The position numbers and the translations under genes were made by a program. From CAWIKY01 sp963836905 (lineage in GTDB: Bacteria > Pseudomonadota > Alphaproteobacteria > Caulobacterales > Hyphomonadaceae), in NCBI GenBank assembly GCA_963836905.1, contig CAWIKY010000006.1, positions 434,001 through 498,000 of the forward strand: a stretch of 64,000 bases of DNA, given 5' to 3'. Below the pieces are notes generated by a model. That model did not search any database, was not told the origin of the DNA, and saw only the letters and a list, made by a program, of their open reading frames with translations. Positions within the stretch are counted from its first letter, which is position 1, and the number at the start of each line of letters is the position of its first letter. Shown here one piece after another: positions 34,163-43,279 of this stretch.

Positions 34163-34585
34163 ATGACCTCGAGAACACTACAGACCTGCCTCGCCCTAAT
34201 CTTCCTGCTTCTCGGAGGCTGGTGCCTGCTCCTTCCGGGAATGGTTGTGCGGTTTACCTTTCAGCCTGACCTGAACGAGCCGATCCGGCAGGCGCGGTTT
34301 CTGATGGGGTGTTTCGGCGCGCAAGCCGTGTTGACCGGCACCATTCTGCTGACGGCGCGCTTTACGCCGACGACTTTTCTGGTTTTCGGGATCGTCGGGT
34401 CTGTACCGTTCTTCATCTTCAATATCTGGTTCAGCCTGATCGAACCGGTTCTGAATGCATGGATGTTACTGGATTTTGCGGGGAATGCCGCAATCCTAAT
34501 TACCGGTCTTTGGGGCTGGTCGCTGGCACGGCGTGAGGCTGCCGCGGAAGGTAGCGTCACGCCGGACCCTGTACATGTGAACTGA
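34163..34585 (+). CDS. Small integral membrane protein, four predicted helices
   Basis: 140 residues with hydrophobic segments near 6-30, 48-66, 70-92 and 98-120 (LALIFLLLGGWCLLLPGMVV; GAQAVLTGTILLTA; FLVFGIVGSVPFFIFNIW; MLLDFAGNAAILITGLWGWS). The C-terminal tail is polar. No catalytic motif. Similar four-helix proteins of unknown role are widespread in alphaproteobacteria. A GGGGGAG sequence precedes the ATG. Confidence 0.72.
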   Translation: MTSRTLQTCLALIFLLLGGWCLLLPGMVVRFTFQPDLNEPIRQARFLMGCFGAQAVLTGTILLTARFTPTTFLVFGIVGSVPFFIFNIWFSLIEPVLNAWMLLDFAGNAAILITGLWGWSLARREAAAEGSVTPDPVHVN

Positions 34586-34887
34586 GGCTTTGCTTAACTC
34601 CTGCAGCGCCAGGTGTTTGGCATGCAGGCGTTCCGATTCTGTCTTGATCCTCTCGCGGCGCGACGGACGGAGTTTGGCCGCCATTTAGCCGGAATATTCT
34701 CGCACGACGATCGCCGGAAGGTCTTGATCCTTCGTCAGGCTCAGGATGAGACGTTCAGCTCAGGATTAGACCTTCCTCTGAAGACAAGACCTTTCGCCAT
34801 CGGCACGAACCGGTCTCATCCCGAGCCTGTCGAGGGATGCGAACGCCCCCCTGTGCATACGGTCCGCCACCTGCTACTGCGCGTTCT
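34586..34887. other. Non-coding interval before rluD
   Basis: About 300 bases. It contains an inverted repeat of the TTCGACAGGCTCA family (given separately). No supported coding frame. The extreme right end should hold the rluD ribosome site; the distance from the repeat is only about 50 bases. Confidence 0.45.
34729..34836. repeat. Inverted repeat of the TTCGACAGGCTCA family
   Basis: Left arm CCTTCGTCAGGCTCAGGATG (then AGACG) pairs with right arm CGGTCTCATCCCGAGCCTGT (then CGAGGG) across a 57-base loop that itself contains smaller GGTCTT/AAGACC-like complements. Same core as the elements near 7.7 kb and 50.6 kb. Confidence 0.72.
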
Positions 34888-35949
34888 ATGTCCGAACGCC
34901 TTGAACTCGACGTCGACGAAGCGCAGGCCGGTGACAGGCTGGACCGCTTTCTCGCAAACGCTATCGCCGACCTGTCCCGCTCACGCCTGAAAGCGTTGAT
35001 CGATGCCGGAGACGTCACCGATGCGTCCGGCAAGCCGGTCAACCCCAAGCGCAAGGTGCAGGCGGGCGAGCGGTTCTGCGTGACCCTGCCGGAGCCAGAG
35101 GCGGCCACCCCGCAAGCCGAAAACCTGCCACTGGAAATCCTCTTCGAGGACGCTCACCTCATCGTGCTGAACAAGGCGGCGGGCATGGTGGTTCACCCCG
35201 CGCCCGGTACCCCGTCGGGCACGCTGGTCAATGCGCTCTTGCATCATTGCGCGGGCTCGCTTTCGGGCATTGGCGGGGTGGCGCGCCCCGGCATTGTCCA
35301 CCGGCTCGACAAGGATACGAGCGGCGTGATGGTGGCGGCCAAGTCTGCCACCGCACATGAGGGGCTCTCGGCCCGCTTCGCCGCGCACGATATGGAGCGC
35401 GCCTATCTGGCGGTGACGCATGGCGCGCCGCGTCCGCTGGTCGGTCGGATAGAGGCCCGCATTGCCCGCCACGGGACAGATCGCAAAAAGATGGCGGTGG
35501 TGCGCGAATCCGTTCGCACCGCGTCGGCTGACTGGCATGATGGTGGCGATGACGGCTATGTAGAGAAGGGCCGACACGCGGTCACCAACTACAAGACGCT
35601 GGAACGGTTCGGATTGCAGGATGCCCATACCGGCAAGGCCGCTGCGGCGCTTGTCGAATGCAGGCTGGAGACCGGCCGTACCCACCAGATCCGCGTTCAC
35701 ATGGCGCATATCAACACCCCGGTTCTGGGCGATCAGGTCTATGGCCGCAGTCACGGGCTGAAGCTTTCAGGCGAGGGCGCGGCCTTCGATGCGGCAGGTG
35801 AGGCGGTGCGCGCGTTCCGTCGTCAGGCGCTGCATGCGGCGGTGCTGGGGTTCGATCATCCCGTCACGGGCGAGGCCCTGCGGTTTTCAGCGTCGGTGCC
35901 TGAAGACATGGACCGGATGATCAGTTTCCTGCGCGCGCTCGGCGCATAA
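34888..35949 (+). CDS. rluD: RluA-family 23S rRNA pseudouridine synthase (RluD-like)
   Basis: Starts MSERLELDVDEAQAGDRL with an N-terminal S4 RNA-binding domain (residues 1-70), then the synthase domain LIVLNKAAGMVVHPAPG and the catalytic motif HRLDKDTSG (nucleophile Asp141), and ETGRTHQIRVHMAHI near the end. The S4 domain plus length of about 353 residues favour RluD, which modifies U1911, U1915 and U1917 of 23S rRNA. An in-frame upstream ATG lies in non-coding repeat sequence and is unlikely. Confidence 0.93.
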   Translation: MSERLELDVDEAQAGDRLDRFLANAIADLSRSRLKALIDAGDVTDASGKPVNPKRKVQAGERFCVTLPEPEAATPQAENLPLEILFEDAHLIVLNKAAGMVVHPAPGTPSGTLVNALLHHCAGSLSGIGGVARPGIVHRLDKDTSGVMVAAKSATAHEGLSARFAAHDMERAYLAVTHGAPRPLVGRIEARIARHGTDRKKMAVVRESVRTASADWHDGGDDGYVEKGRHAVTNYKTLERFGLQDAHTGKAAAALVECRLETGRTHQIRVHMAHINTPVLGDQVYGRSHGLKLSGEGAAFDAAGEAVRAFRRQALHAAVLGFDHPVTGEALRFSASVPEDMDRMISFLRALGA

Positions 35950-36037
35950 AATCCGCAGTTGAGGCCAAGTTTTTTCGGAACCCTGACCGGACTCGTCTCT
36001 ATCTAGAGATACGGACAATATTCTGAAGGAGACCACC

Positions 36038-36601
36038 ATGAGACGCCTCGCCCTTGTTTCAATCGCCAGCCTTGCCTTTGCCGCGTGCGCGCAAACCGGA
36101 TCGGTTGCGCAGGACCAGACCGCCATGCCCGGCCCGGCTGACGGTGTGTATCCGAGCATGATGCAGGCGGATGCAGACATGATCGGCGATGCCGGTACGC
36201 GCATCGGTTCGGCCAATCTCATCAGCGGCCCGAATGGCATCATCCTGCGGATCGAGTTGGAGGAGGGCGCGCTGACGCCCGGTTGGCATGGCCTGCACCT
36301 GCACCAGGTCGGCGATTGCTCTGATGTCGGCGAGTTCAAGAAATCGGGCGGCCATGTCGGCATGATCGAGGGCGGACACGGTCTTCTCAACCAGAAAGGC
36401 CCAGAGGCCGGTGATATTCCGAACATCTGGGTCGCGGCAGACGGATCGGCTGGCTATGAGGTGTTCACCACGCTGGTCGAGATGAGCACGCTGACGGATA
36501 CCGACGGCTCGGCCATCATCATTCACGAAAGCGAAGACGATCACTTGTCGCAGCCGATTGGCGGGGCGGGGGCTCGTGTTGCCTGCGGCGTGGTAAGCTG
36601 A
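36038..36601 (+). CDS. Cu/Zn superoxide dismutase family lipoprotein with altered metal site
   Basis: Signal peptide with lipobox FAAC in MRRLALVSIASLAFAAC. The SodC beta-barrel signatures are visible: WHGLHLHQVGDC (two copper His and a disulfide Cys), GGHVGMIEGGHGLLN (two His), GDIPNI and the C-terminal IIIHESEDD ... GGAGARVACGVV (copper His, second Cys and catalytic Arg). In the usual HAGDLPN segment the Zn-ligand His is replaced by Glu (PEAGDIPN). The enzyme normally dismutates superoxide in the periplasm; whether this variant binds zinc is open. Confidence 0.85.
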   Translation: MRRLALVSIASLAFAACAQTGSVAQDQTAMPGPADGVYPSMMQADADMIGDAGTRIGSANLISGPNGIILRIELEEGALTPGWHGLHLHQVGDCSDVGEFKKSGGHVGMIEGGHGLLNQKGPEAGDIPNIWVAADGSAGYEVFTTLVEMSTLTDTDGSAIIIHESEDDHLSQPIGGAGARVACGVVS

Positions 36602-36722
36602 CGCTGCGACAAATCCCGAAGTTGTGAACGTTCGTGTCTGGCCGTAAAGAGCGCATGAGGTCTAAATGGCCGGAGACGAACGCCCGCATCACATCGCCGG
36701 GCAAGAGGAAAGACTGACCGCC

Positions 36723-37616
36723 ATGGCACGTACACCCGCCATAACCATGTCGCCCGAGCAGGGCCTTTCGCGCTATCTCAGCGAGATCCGCAAATTCCCC
36801 ATGCTTCCGAAAGAGGAAGAATTCATGCTGGCCCAGCGCTGGGCCGAGCATGAGGATGCGGATGCAGCCGAGAAGATGGTCACCTCGCATCTGCGGCTCG
36901 TCGCCAAGATTGCCATGGGCTATCGCGGTTACGGCCTGCCTATGGCGGAAGTGATTTCCGAGGGCAATGTCGGGCTGATGCAGGCGGTCAAGAAGTTCGA
37001 CCCGGACAAGGGCTTCCGGCTTGCCACCTATGCCATGTGGTGGATCCGCGCCTCGATCCAGGAATACATCCTGCGGTCCTGGAGCCTTGTGAAGCTGGGA
37101 ACGACGGCGGCGCAGAAGAAGCTGTTCTTCAACTTGCGGCGCATCAAGGGCGAGATCAACGCCATCGAAGCGGGCGATCTGCGCCCCGAACAGGTGACCG
37201 AGATCGCCACGCGGCTGAACGTCACCGAAACCGAAGTCATTTCCATGAATGGGCGGATGAGCGGGTCCGATGCCTCGCTCAACGCGCCGATTGGCGGCGC
37301 TGACGGCGACGGCGAATGGCAGGACTGGCTGGAAGATGATGGCAATCCGGGTCAGGCCGCCGAGTTTGCCGACAAGCAGGAATTCCAGACGCGGATGACC
37401 CTGCTGGAAACGGCGATGGAAGACCTCAACGAGCGCGAACGTCACATCATCACGCAGCGCCGGTTGAACGACGAGCCGGTCACACTGGAAGACCTCTCCA
37501 AGGTCTACAACGTGTCTCGCGAGCGTATCCGGCAGATCGAGGTACGCGCGTTCGAGAAGCTGCAAAAGGCGATGATGCGCGCAGCCAAGGAACAGGGCCT
37601 ACCGCTCAGCCCCTAG
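36723..37616 (+). CDS. rpoH: RNA polymerase sigma-32 (heat-shock) factor
   Basis: From MARTPAITMSPEQGLSRYLS. Region 2 is typical of RpoH: FPMLPKEEEFMLAQRWAEHE, HLRLVAKIAMGYRGYGLPMA, NVGLMQAVKKFDPDKGFRLA and ATYAMWWIRASIQEYILRSW. The RpoH box (QKKLFFNLRR) is intact, distinguishing it from RpoD/RpoS. Region 4 has LEDLSKVYNVSRERIRQIE. About 297 residues. GAGGAAAG upstream supports the start. Directs transcription of chaperone and protease genes after heat or envelope stress. Alphaproteobacteria often carry more than one copy. Confidence 0.95.
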   Translation: MARTPAITMSPEQGLSRYLSEIRKFPMLPKEEEFMLAQRWAEHEDADAAEKMVTSHLRLVAKIAMGYRGYGLPMAEVISEGNVGLMQAVKKFDPDKGFRLATYAMWWIRASIQEYILRSWSLVKLGTTAAQKKLFFNLRRIKGEINAIEAGDLRPEQVTEIATRLNVTETEVISMNGRMSGSDASLNAPIGGADGDGEWQDWLEDDGNPGQAAEFADKQEFQTRMTLLETAMEDLNERERHIITQRRLNDEPVTLEDLSKVYNVSRERIRQIEVRAFEKLQKAMMRAAKEQGLPLSP

Positions 37617-37682
37617 TTTCCGTATATACGCGAACCACGTCTCGCGGTTTGCGCCATAAGCCGTCGGTTGGCTTGTTCGTGT

Positions 37683-39857
37683 CTATCCGGCGGCGGCCAT
37701 GCGATGGCCGAGATGGGCACCGAGCTTCTCGAGCAGCTCGATGGCACTGTCAGCGATCACTGTGCCGGGCGCGAAGATCGCCGCCGCACCTGCCGCTTTC
37801 AGTTCCTCATAGTCCTGTGGTGGCACCACCCCGCCCACAACGATCATGATGTCGCCCGCATCTTCGGCCTCCAGCGCGCCTTTCAGTTCCGGAACGAGCG
37901 TCAGATGCCCGGCTGCGAGCGATGACGCGGCCACGATATGCACGTCGTTCTCGACGGCCTGGCGCGCCGCTTCATCCGGCGTCTGGAAAAGTGGCCCGAT
38001 GTCCACATCCCAGCCAAGATCGGCCATGCCGGAGGCCACGACCTTCTGGCCCCTGTCATGCCCGTCCTGCCCCATCTTTGCGATGAGAATACGCGGTCTG
38101 CGCCCTTCGTAGGCCTCGAAAGCGTCGGCGAGATCGCGGGCTTTCTGCACCCGGTCGGATTTTGCGCTCATGCCGGATGCGTACACCCCCTGAATGGATT
38201 TGATGGTCGCGGTGTGGCGGCCGGTGACCTTTTCGACCGCCATGGAAATCTCGCCGACGGTGGCCTTTGCCCGTCCGGCTTTCACGGCCAGATCGAGCAG
38301 GTTTCCGTTGCCGCTTTCTGTCGCCTTCGTGATCGCATCCAGCGCCGCATCCACATCGGACTGGTTGCGCTCGGCTTTCAAACGCCGGAGCTGGTCGATC
38401 TGCAGCTTGCGGACATTGGCGTTATCGACTTTGAGAACCGGCACGTCCTCGGCTTCGTCGAGCCGGTATTTGTTCACACCGACCACGGTTTGCACGCCGG
38501 AATCGATACGCGCCTGCGTCCGTGCAGCGGCTTCCTCGATCCGCAATTTCGGGACGCCTTCCTCGATGGCCTTGGCCATGCCGCCCAGGTCCTCGACCTC
38601 GCGGATGTGCTCCATCGCGCGGGCTGCAAGATCGTGCGTCAGCCGCTCAACATAATAGGAGCCGCCCCACGGGTCGATCCGGTCGGCAGCGCCAGCTTCC
38701 TGTTGCAGGAAAAGCTGCGTATTGCGGGCAATCCGGGCGGAAAAGTCGGTCGGCAGGGCCAGCGCCTCATCGAAGGCATTTGTGTGCAGGCTCTGGGTCT
38801 GCCCGCCCGCGGCGGCCATGGCTTCAAGGCAGGTCCGCACGACGTTGTTATAAACATCCTGTGCAGTCAGCGACCAGCCGCTCGTCTGGCTGTGGGTGCG
38901 CAGCGACAGGGATTTCTCGTTAGTGGGGTCGAACTCGGTCTTCACGAGGTTTGCCCAGAGAAGGCGCGCGGCCCGCATCTTGGCAACTTCCATGAAGGTG
39001 TTCATGCCGATGGCCCAGAAGAAGGAGAGCCTCGGCGCGAAGGCGTCTACGGATTGGCCCGCTGCCACGCCTGCGCGGATGTATTCGATGCCGTCGGCCA
39101 GCGTATAGGCAAGCTCCAGGTCCGCCGTCGCACCGGCTTCCTGCATGTGATAGCCGGAAATAGAGATCGAATTGTAGCGCGGCATGTGTTCGCTGGTATA
39201 GGCGAAGATGTCGGAGATGATCCGCATGGAGGGTCGCGGCGGGTAGATATAGGTGTTGCGGACCATGAACTCCTTCAGAATATCGTTCTGAATGGTCCCG
39301 GACAGCTTTTCCGCAGAAACGCCCTGTTCTTCGGCCGCAACTATGTAGAGCGCCAGAACGGGAAGCACCGCACCGTTCATGGTCATCGAAACGCTCATTT
39401 CGTCGAGCGGAATACCGGCAAACAGCGTGCGCATGTCATAGATCGAGTCGATCGCGACGCCTGCCATGCCGACATCGCCGGAGACGCGCGGATGGTCGGA
39501 ATCATACCCCCGGTGGGTGGCCAGATCGAACGCGACGGAGAGGCCTTTCTGCCCGGCGGCCAGATTGCGCCTGTAAAAGGCGTTCGACTCCTGCGCAGTG
39601 GAAAAGCCCGCATACTGGCGGATCGTCCACGGGCGCTGTGGATACATTGTCGGGTAAGGCCCGCGCCCGAAGGGCGGCAGACCCGGAAAATCGTCCACGA
39701 AATCGAGCCCGGCCCGGTCCGCTGCCGTGTGCACCGCCGCCACCGGAATGCCTTCCGGCGTCTCCCAGACGGGCGCGTCATGGCCGGGGACATTGGCAAC
39801 GGGGTCACCATTGAGCGGCGCAAGGTCGATTTTCGTAAAGTCAGGATAGGCGGTCAT
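37683..39857 (-). CDS. scpA: Methylmalonyl-CoA mutase, catalytic large subunit
   Basis: Converts methylmalonyl-CoA and succinyl-CoA using adenosylcobalamin, the last step of propionyl-CoA use. 724 residues: the barrel domain starts RGPYPTMYPQRPWTIRQYAG and includes FDLATHRGYDSDHPRV, SISGYHMQEAGA and RTHSQTSGWSLT. The C-terminal B12 domain carries the base-off motif KMGQDGHDRGQK with its cobalt-binding His, then GGVVPPQDY. It pairs with the small subunit gene 188 bases upstream on the same strand. Confidence 0.97.
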   Translation of the reverse strand: MTAYPDFTKIDLAPLNGDPVANVPGHDAPVWETPEGIPVAAVHTAADRAGLDFVDDFPGLPPFGRGPYPTMYPQRPWTIRQYAGFSTAQESNAFYRRNLAAGQKGLSVAFDLATHRGYDSDHPRVSGDVGMAGVAIDSIYDMRTLFAGIPLDEMSVSMTMNGAVLPVLALYIVAAEEQGVSAEKLSGTIQNDILKEFMVRNTYIYPPRPSMRIISDIFAYTSEHMPRYNSISISGYHMQEAGATADLELAYTLADGIEYIRAGVAAGQSVDAFAPRLSFFWAIGMNTFMEVAKMRAARLLWANLVKTEFDPTNEKSLSLRTHSQTSGWSLTAQDVYNNVVRTCLEAMAAAGGQTQSLHTNAFDEALALPTDFSARIARNTQLFLQQEAGAADRIDPWGGSYYVERLTHDLAARAMEHIREVEDLGGMAKAIEEGVPKLRIEEAAARTQARIDSGVQTVVGVNKYRLDEAEDVPVLKVDNANVRKLQIDQLRRLKAERNQSDVDAALDAITKATESGNGNLLDLAVKAGRAKATVGEISMAVEKVTGRHTATIKSIQGVYASGMSAKSDRVQKARDLADAFEAYEGRRPRILIAKMGQDGHDRGQKVVASGMADLGWDVDIGPLFQTPDEAARQAVENDVHIVAASSLAAGHLTLVPELKGALEAEDAGDIMIVVGGVVPPQDYEELKAAGAAAIFAPGTVIADSAIELLEKLGAHLGHRMAAAG

Positions 39858-40045
39858 CAGGCGTGCTTTTCAGTATGGGAAGTCAGAAATCGGGGTCGGT
39901 CAGTTTCAGGGCAAGCTCTGGTATGACACCGGAAACCCGCCTCTCGTTCACGCCGCAGCGCCCGGTGCGTGTCCTGGTGACGTGGGAAGGGTTGCATCTG
40001 GTCCATGGGCGTCAGTCTATCATCAAAACGGGCACGTTCGAAGGC

Positions 40046-42070
40046 TCAGCCAAGACCGAGTTCGGCATGGGCGATCTCCAGCTTGCTGACGAGATCGACG
40101 CCGAGATACAGAAAATCATCCACGCCCGCCTTGCGCAGGTCGGCTTCGGCATCGCCGGGCTTTCCGGCCAGATAGATACGCGCCGACGGAACAGCATCGC
40201 GCAAGGCGTTCGCCGCCTTCACAGCCATATCTTCATAGAGCGCGTCCGAACCGCAAATGCAGACCAGTCGCGCACTGCTGGCTGCGAAGGCTTCGGCCAT
40301 TTCAGTCTCGTCACTGAACACCGGCCCGGCATCGACCGTGCCAATCCCGCCTGCGGCAAAGGCGTTCGCAGCAAAGCCTGCACGCGCGGCATGGTCTGCC
40401 ACCGGCCCGAGCGTGGCAAGAAACACCTGCGGACGGGTGCCGTTCCCGGTTTCGCGCTTGTCAGCGGCATCGCGGAGCCTTTCGAAGGGTTCCGACAGCC
40501 GCATCGGCCAGAGCGGGTCGGCCTCCAGACGACGCTCGCCGGATCCGTCCTGTGCCAGCGCTGCCAGACCGGTACCGCGCCGCGCGGCGTTGGTGAGATC
40601 GGCAAACTCCATGGAGTCCGGGGTCCGGCTTCCCGAACGTTTTCCGCCGCGGTCAGCTTTATCGTCTGGCGTTATGGTTGTGGTCGGCATTTCGTCGAGC
40701 AGAGCATATTCGCTGACACCGGTGATCGCCGTTCGGCGTGTGGCGACATTCCTGCGCAAATCGGTACGCGCCTCGCTGACCTCGGACTGAATGTATCCGG
40801 AGGTGAGCGCTGCCATTACGCCGCCCTGGCTTTCGATGGCCTGAAAGGCAGACCAGGCATGCTTCGCCAGCGTATCTGCCAGCTCGCCGACAGCCCAGGT
40901 GCCCCCTGCAGGGTCGGCCACCTTGCCAAGGAAGCTTTCTTCCTGCGCAATGATCTGGGTATTGCGAGCGGTCCGCCGTGCCATCGACCCGGCCAGCCCG
41001 ATCGCGTCGGTAAATGGACGCACGGTAACGACATCCGCGCCGCCAACGCCGCCCGCAAAGCAGGCAGCCGTATTGCGCAACATGTTCACATGCGGGTCCC
41101 GCTTCGTCAGCATGCGACGCGAGGTAACGGCCTGCATGTGCAGCGGCAGTCCGTCATGGGCTCCGAAACCTTTGGTGAGGCTTGTCCACAAACGGCGCAT
41201 GGCGCGCAGCTTTGCAATTTCGTTGAGGTAATCAGGGCCGACAGACAGCGTCAGCAAAAGTGCATCACTGGCCTCGTGGAGGTCGAGCCCCGCTTCGACA
41301 AGCGCTTGCAAACCGGCTGCGCCGCTAGCCAGGGCGAATGCCAGTTCCTGAACCGGTGTGCCGCCCGCCTCGTGCACGGGACGCGCATCTGCGCGCAAAC
41401 CTTTTGCCAGCGGGAACTGATCCCGTGCATCGCGAACGAACGCGGCTGCCTTTGCCATTGCATCCGTCTCGCCGCCCGGCAGCGCGCCCGCCCGTGCAAG
41501 CGTGCTCACCGGGTCAATGTTGAAGGCCAGCTTCTTTGCCTTGTCCTCGCCGGACGCGCTCGCCGCCCATGCCGCAAGCAGGGCGGCTTCGCCGAGGCCG
41601 TATCCATCGCTGGTGGTCGGGCCGAGCGCGATGGTCGCCAGTTCCGGGAGAACGCCCTCCAACGTTGTCTTCACCCCATCAAGTGTCGTCGCGATGACGC
41701 CATGCTGTCCTGCATCATCAATATGCAGCTCTATCGAAGACGTGCCCCGTTCCAGACCCGCCATGATTTCGCGATTGGCGGTATCCGGGTCGGGATGGCG
41801 TTCTTCCTGGCGGATGTCCCAGGGCAGGAACGGGTCCGGCGCGGCATGGCGTCCGCGTATCCATGGCGCAGCGCCCGGCACGCCCTCGGGGTCGCGCGCT
41901 GCCGGATAGTCTGTTTCCCGCGCCAACGGGCCGTAGGAAATCTTATCGGCGGTCTTGCGGGCGAGGCTTTCCGGCGGCTTGCCGCGCAATGCCTTCTCGA
42001 CAGCGGCTTTCCAGTCCGCCTCACTGGCGTCAGCGAAGCGCTCGGAGAGGGTGAGATCGGTATTCGGCAT
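40046..42070 (-). CDS. mutA: Methylmalonyl-CoA mutase, small subunit
   Basis: About 674 residues from MPNTDLTLSERFADASEADW. It keeps the same two-domain plan as the large subunit (VPGAAPWIRGRHAAPDPFLP; ALPGGETDAMAKAAAFVRDA; TRRTARNTQIIAQEES), but the C-terminal B12 fold lacks the DxHxxG motif (it reads VFLATLGPVADHAARAGFAA), as expected for the non-catalytic subunit. An in-frame upstream ATG (42124) exists but this start gives the usual N-terminus. It forms a heterodimer with the ScpA-type subunit. Confidence 0.95.
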   Translation of the reverse strand: MPNTDLTLSERFADASEADWKAAVEKALRGKPPESLARKTADKISYGPLARETDYPAARDPEGVPGAAPWIRGRHAAPDPFLPWDIRQEERHPDPDTANREIMAGLERGTSSIELHIDDAGQHGVIATTLDGVKTTLEGVLPELATIALGPTTSDGYGLGEAALLAAWAASASGEDKAKKLAFNIDPVSTLARAGALPGGETDAMAKAAAFVRDARDQFPLAKGLRADARPVHEAGGTPVQELAFALASGAAGLQALVEAGLDLHEASDALLLTLSVGPDYLNEIAKLRAMRRLWTSLTKGFGAHDGLPLHMQAVTSRRMLTKRDPHVNMLRNTAACFAGGVGGADVVTVRPFTDAIGLAGSMARRTARNTQIIAQEESFLGKVADPAGGTWAVGELADTLAKHAWSAFQAIESQGGVMAALTSGYIQSEVSEARTDLRRNVATRRTAITGVSEYALLDEMPTTTITPDDKADRGGKRSGSRTPDSMEFADLTNAARRGTGLAALAQDGSGERRLEADPLWPMRLSEPFERLRDAADKRETGNGTRPQVFLATLGPVADHAARAGFAANAFAAGGIGTVDAGPVFSDETEMAEAFAASSARLVCICGSDALYEDMAVKAANALRDAVPSARIYLAGKPGDAEADLRKAGVDDFLYLGVDLVSKLEIAHAELGLG

Positions 42071-42214
42071 GGCGGACAACTCTTTGTGTGTTCTGGCTAC
42101 TAGAAGCGTTTTGCGGGGGCTCACGTCAAGGCGCGGTAATCGCGCAGGGCTTGACGCAGGAACAAATCATTGAGATTGAGAATTATTCGCAATAAGTGAG
42201 TCGGAGGCAGAACG

Positions 42215-42416
42215 ATGTGCGAGCAGATGGAAACCGACTGGAACCGGCGGGGTGACGATGCGGCTCGCCTGCGCATGCGCGACTGGCTCGATACCCAGGC
42301 GCGCGTAACGGCGTTCTGGCTCGAACCGGATGATCGAGTCCGGCCGCGACGATCTGGTGCCGGATGTGGCCGAGCACATGAAGAGCCTTGATGGTCTGCG
42401 TGCGCGGTTGGGGTGA
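42215..42416 (+). pseudogene. Small protein gene with one-base frame break
   Basis: A good ribosome site (GGAGG, 8 bases upstream) precedes MCEQMETDWNRRGDDAARLR, DWLDTQARVTAFWLEP. At 42328-42329 an extra G (CCGGATG) ends the sensible frame; removing it continues MIESGRDDLVPDVAEHMKSL, DGLRARLG, giving about 67 residues. Both halves have consistent charged helical composition. Family unknown. AT-rich sequence upstream (GAGAATTATTCGCAATAAG) resembles alphaproteobacterial Fur-type boxes, so iron control is possible. Confidence 0.55.
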
Positions 42417-42709
42417 GCTTAAGCCATCACCATTTTCGCATTCAGCCTTCCCGGTTTTGCGGTACGCGAAGACCGGGGTCCAGAACGCAATATAAGTCTA
42501 ACGCTCCAACCTCTCACCGCCACTGCAAGGCCTGACCTTGGAGGAGCGAGGTTTTGCAAAGACCCATCCTCACCCTCGGGCCCCCTCTTTTCTCCGCAGA
42601 AAACGGTTCGTCTTTCACCCGTGCATGGACGCGGGCGCGGTGCACGTTGTAGACCCTGCGGCGTGCCAGCCGACCTCTCGGCGGCCATAAGCAGAAGGGT
42701 AAGCAGAGC

Positions 42710-43279
42710 TTGAACGTAGAAACCCTTTCCTTGCCCGGTCTCATCCGCCTGACCCCGAAACGGCATGGAGATGCGCGCGGCTGGTTCACGGAAAGCTGGC
42801 ACCGCGACCGGCTGCAGGAACATGGTATTGAGGCCGACTTCGTTCAGGACAATCATTCCTTCTCGCGCGATGCGGGCACGTTGCGCGGGCTGCATTATCA
42901 GTCTCCGCCGCATGCACAGGCAAAACTCGTCCGGTGCGTTCGAGGCGCCGTGACGGATATTGCCGTGGATGTCCGGAGAGGCTCGCCGACATACGGAAAA
43001 TGGGAGCGCGTCGAACTGGATGCGGTTCATGGCCAGCAACTCTTCGTTCCTGTCGGATTTCTGCACGGTTTCGTGACGCGCACCCCGCATGCCGAGATCG
43101 AATACAAGTGTTCTGATTATTACGCGCCGGAGTGCGACGGCGTCATTGCCTTCGATGATCCGGATCTGGCGATAGACTGGGGCGTCTCGCGGGCAGATGT
43201 CATCCTTTCGGAAAAGGATGCGCGCGCCCCGGCCTTTGCCGGTTTCCGGTCGCCTTTCGTCTTCGGGGAAGAGGCATGA
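42710..43279 (+). CDS. rfbC: dTDP-4-dehydrorhamnose 3,5-epimerase
   Basis: Third enzyme of dTDP-L-rhamnose synthesis. 189-residue cupin: KRHGDARGWFTESWHRDRLQ, FVQDNHSFSRDAGTLRGLHY (with the catalytic His of RGLHYQ), FVPVGFLHGFVT and CSDYYAPECDGVIAFDDPDL. First gene of the rfbC-B-D-A operon; its stop overlaps the rfbB start by four bases. dTDP-rhamnose feeds lipopolysaccharide or capsule synthesis. Confidence 0.96.
   Translation: MNVETLSLPGLIRLTPKRHGDARGWFTESWHRDRLQEHGIEADFVQDNHSFSRDAGTLRGLHYQSPPHAQAKLVRCVRGAVTDIAVDVRRGSPTYGKWERVELDAVHGQQLFVPVGFLHGFVTRTPHAEIEYKCSDYYAPECDGVIAFDDPDLAIDWGVSRADVILSEKDARAPAFAGFRSPFVFGEEA

Noticed and set aside
39858..40045. Possible short gene between the two methylmalonyl-CoA mutase subunits on the minus strand (one frame ends IPELALKLTDPDF)
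   Set aside because: No start codon in that frame and the ATG frame overlapping it codes an unrelated Arg/His-rich peptide; treated as non-coding.
37938..42103. Very long open frames antisense to the methylmalonyl-CoA mutase genes
   Set aside because: Shadow frames produced by GC-rich codon bias; the minus-strand genes are certain.
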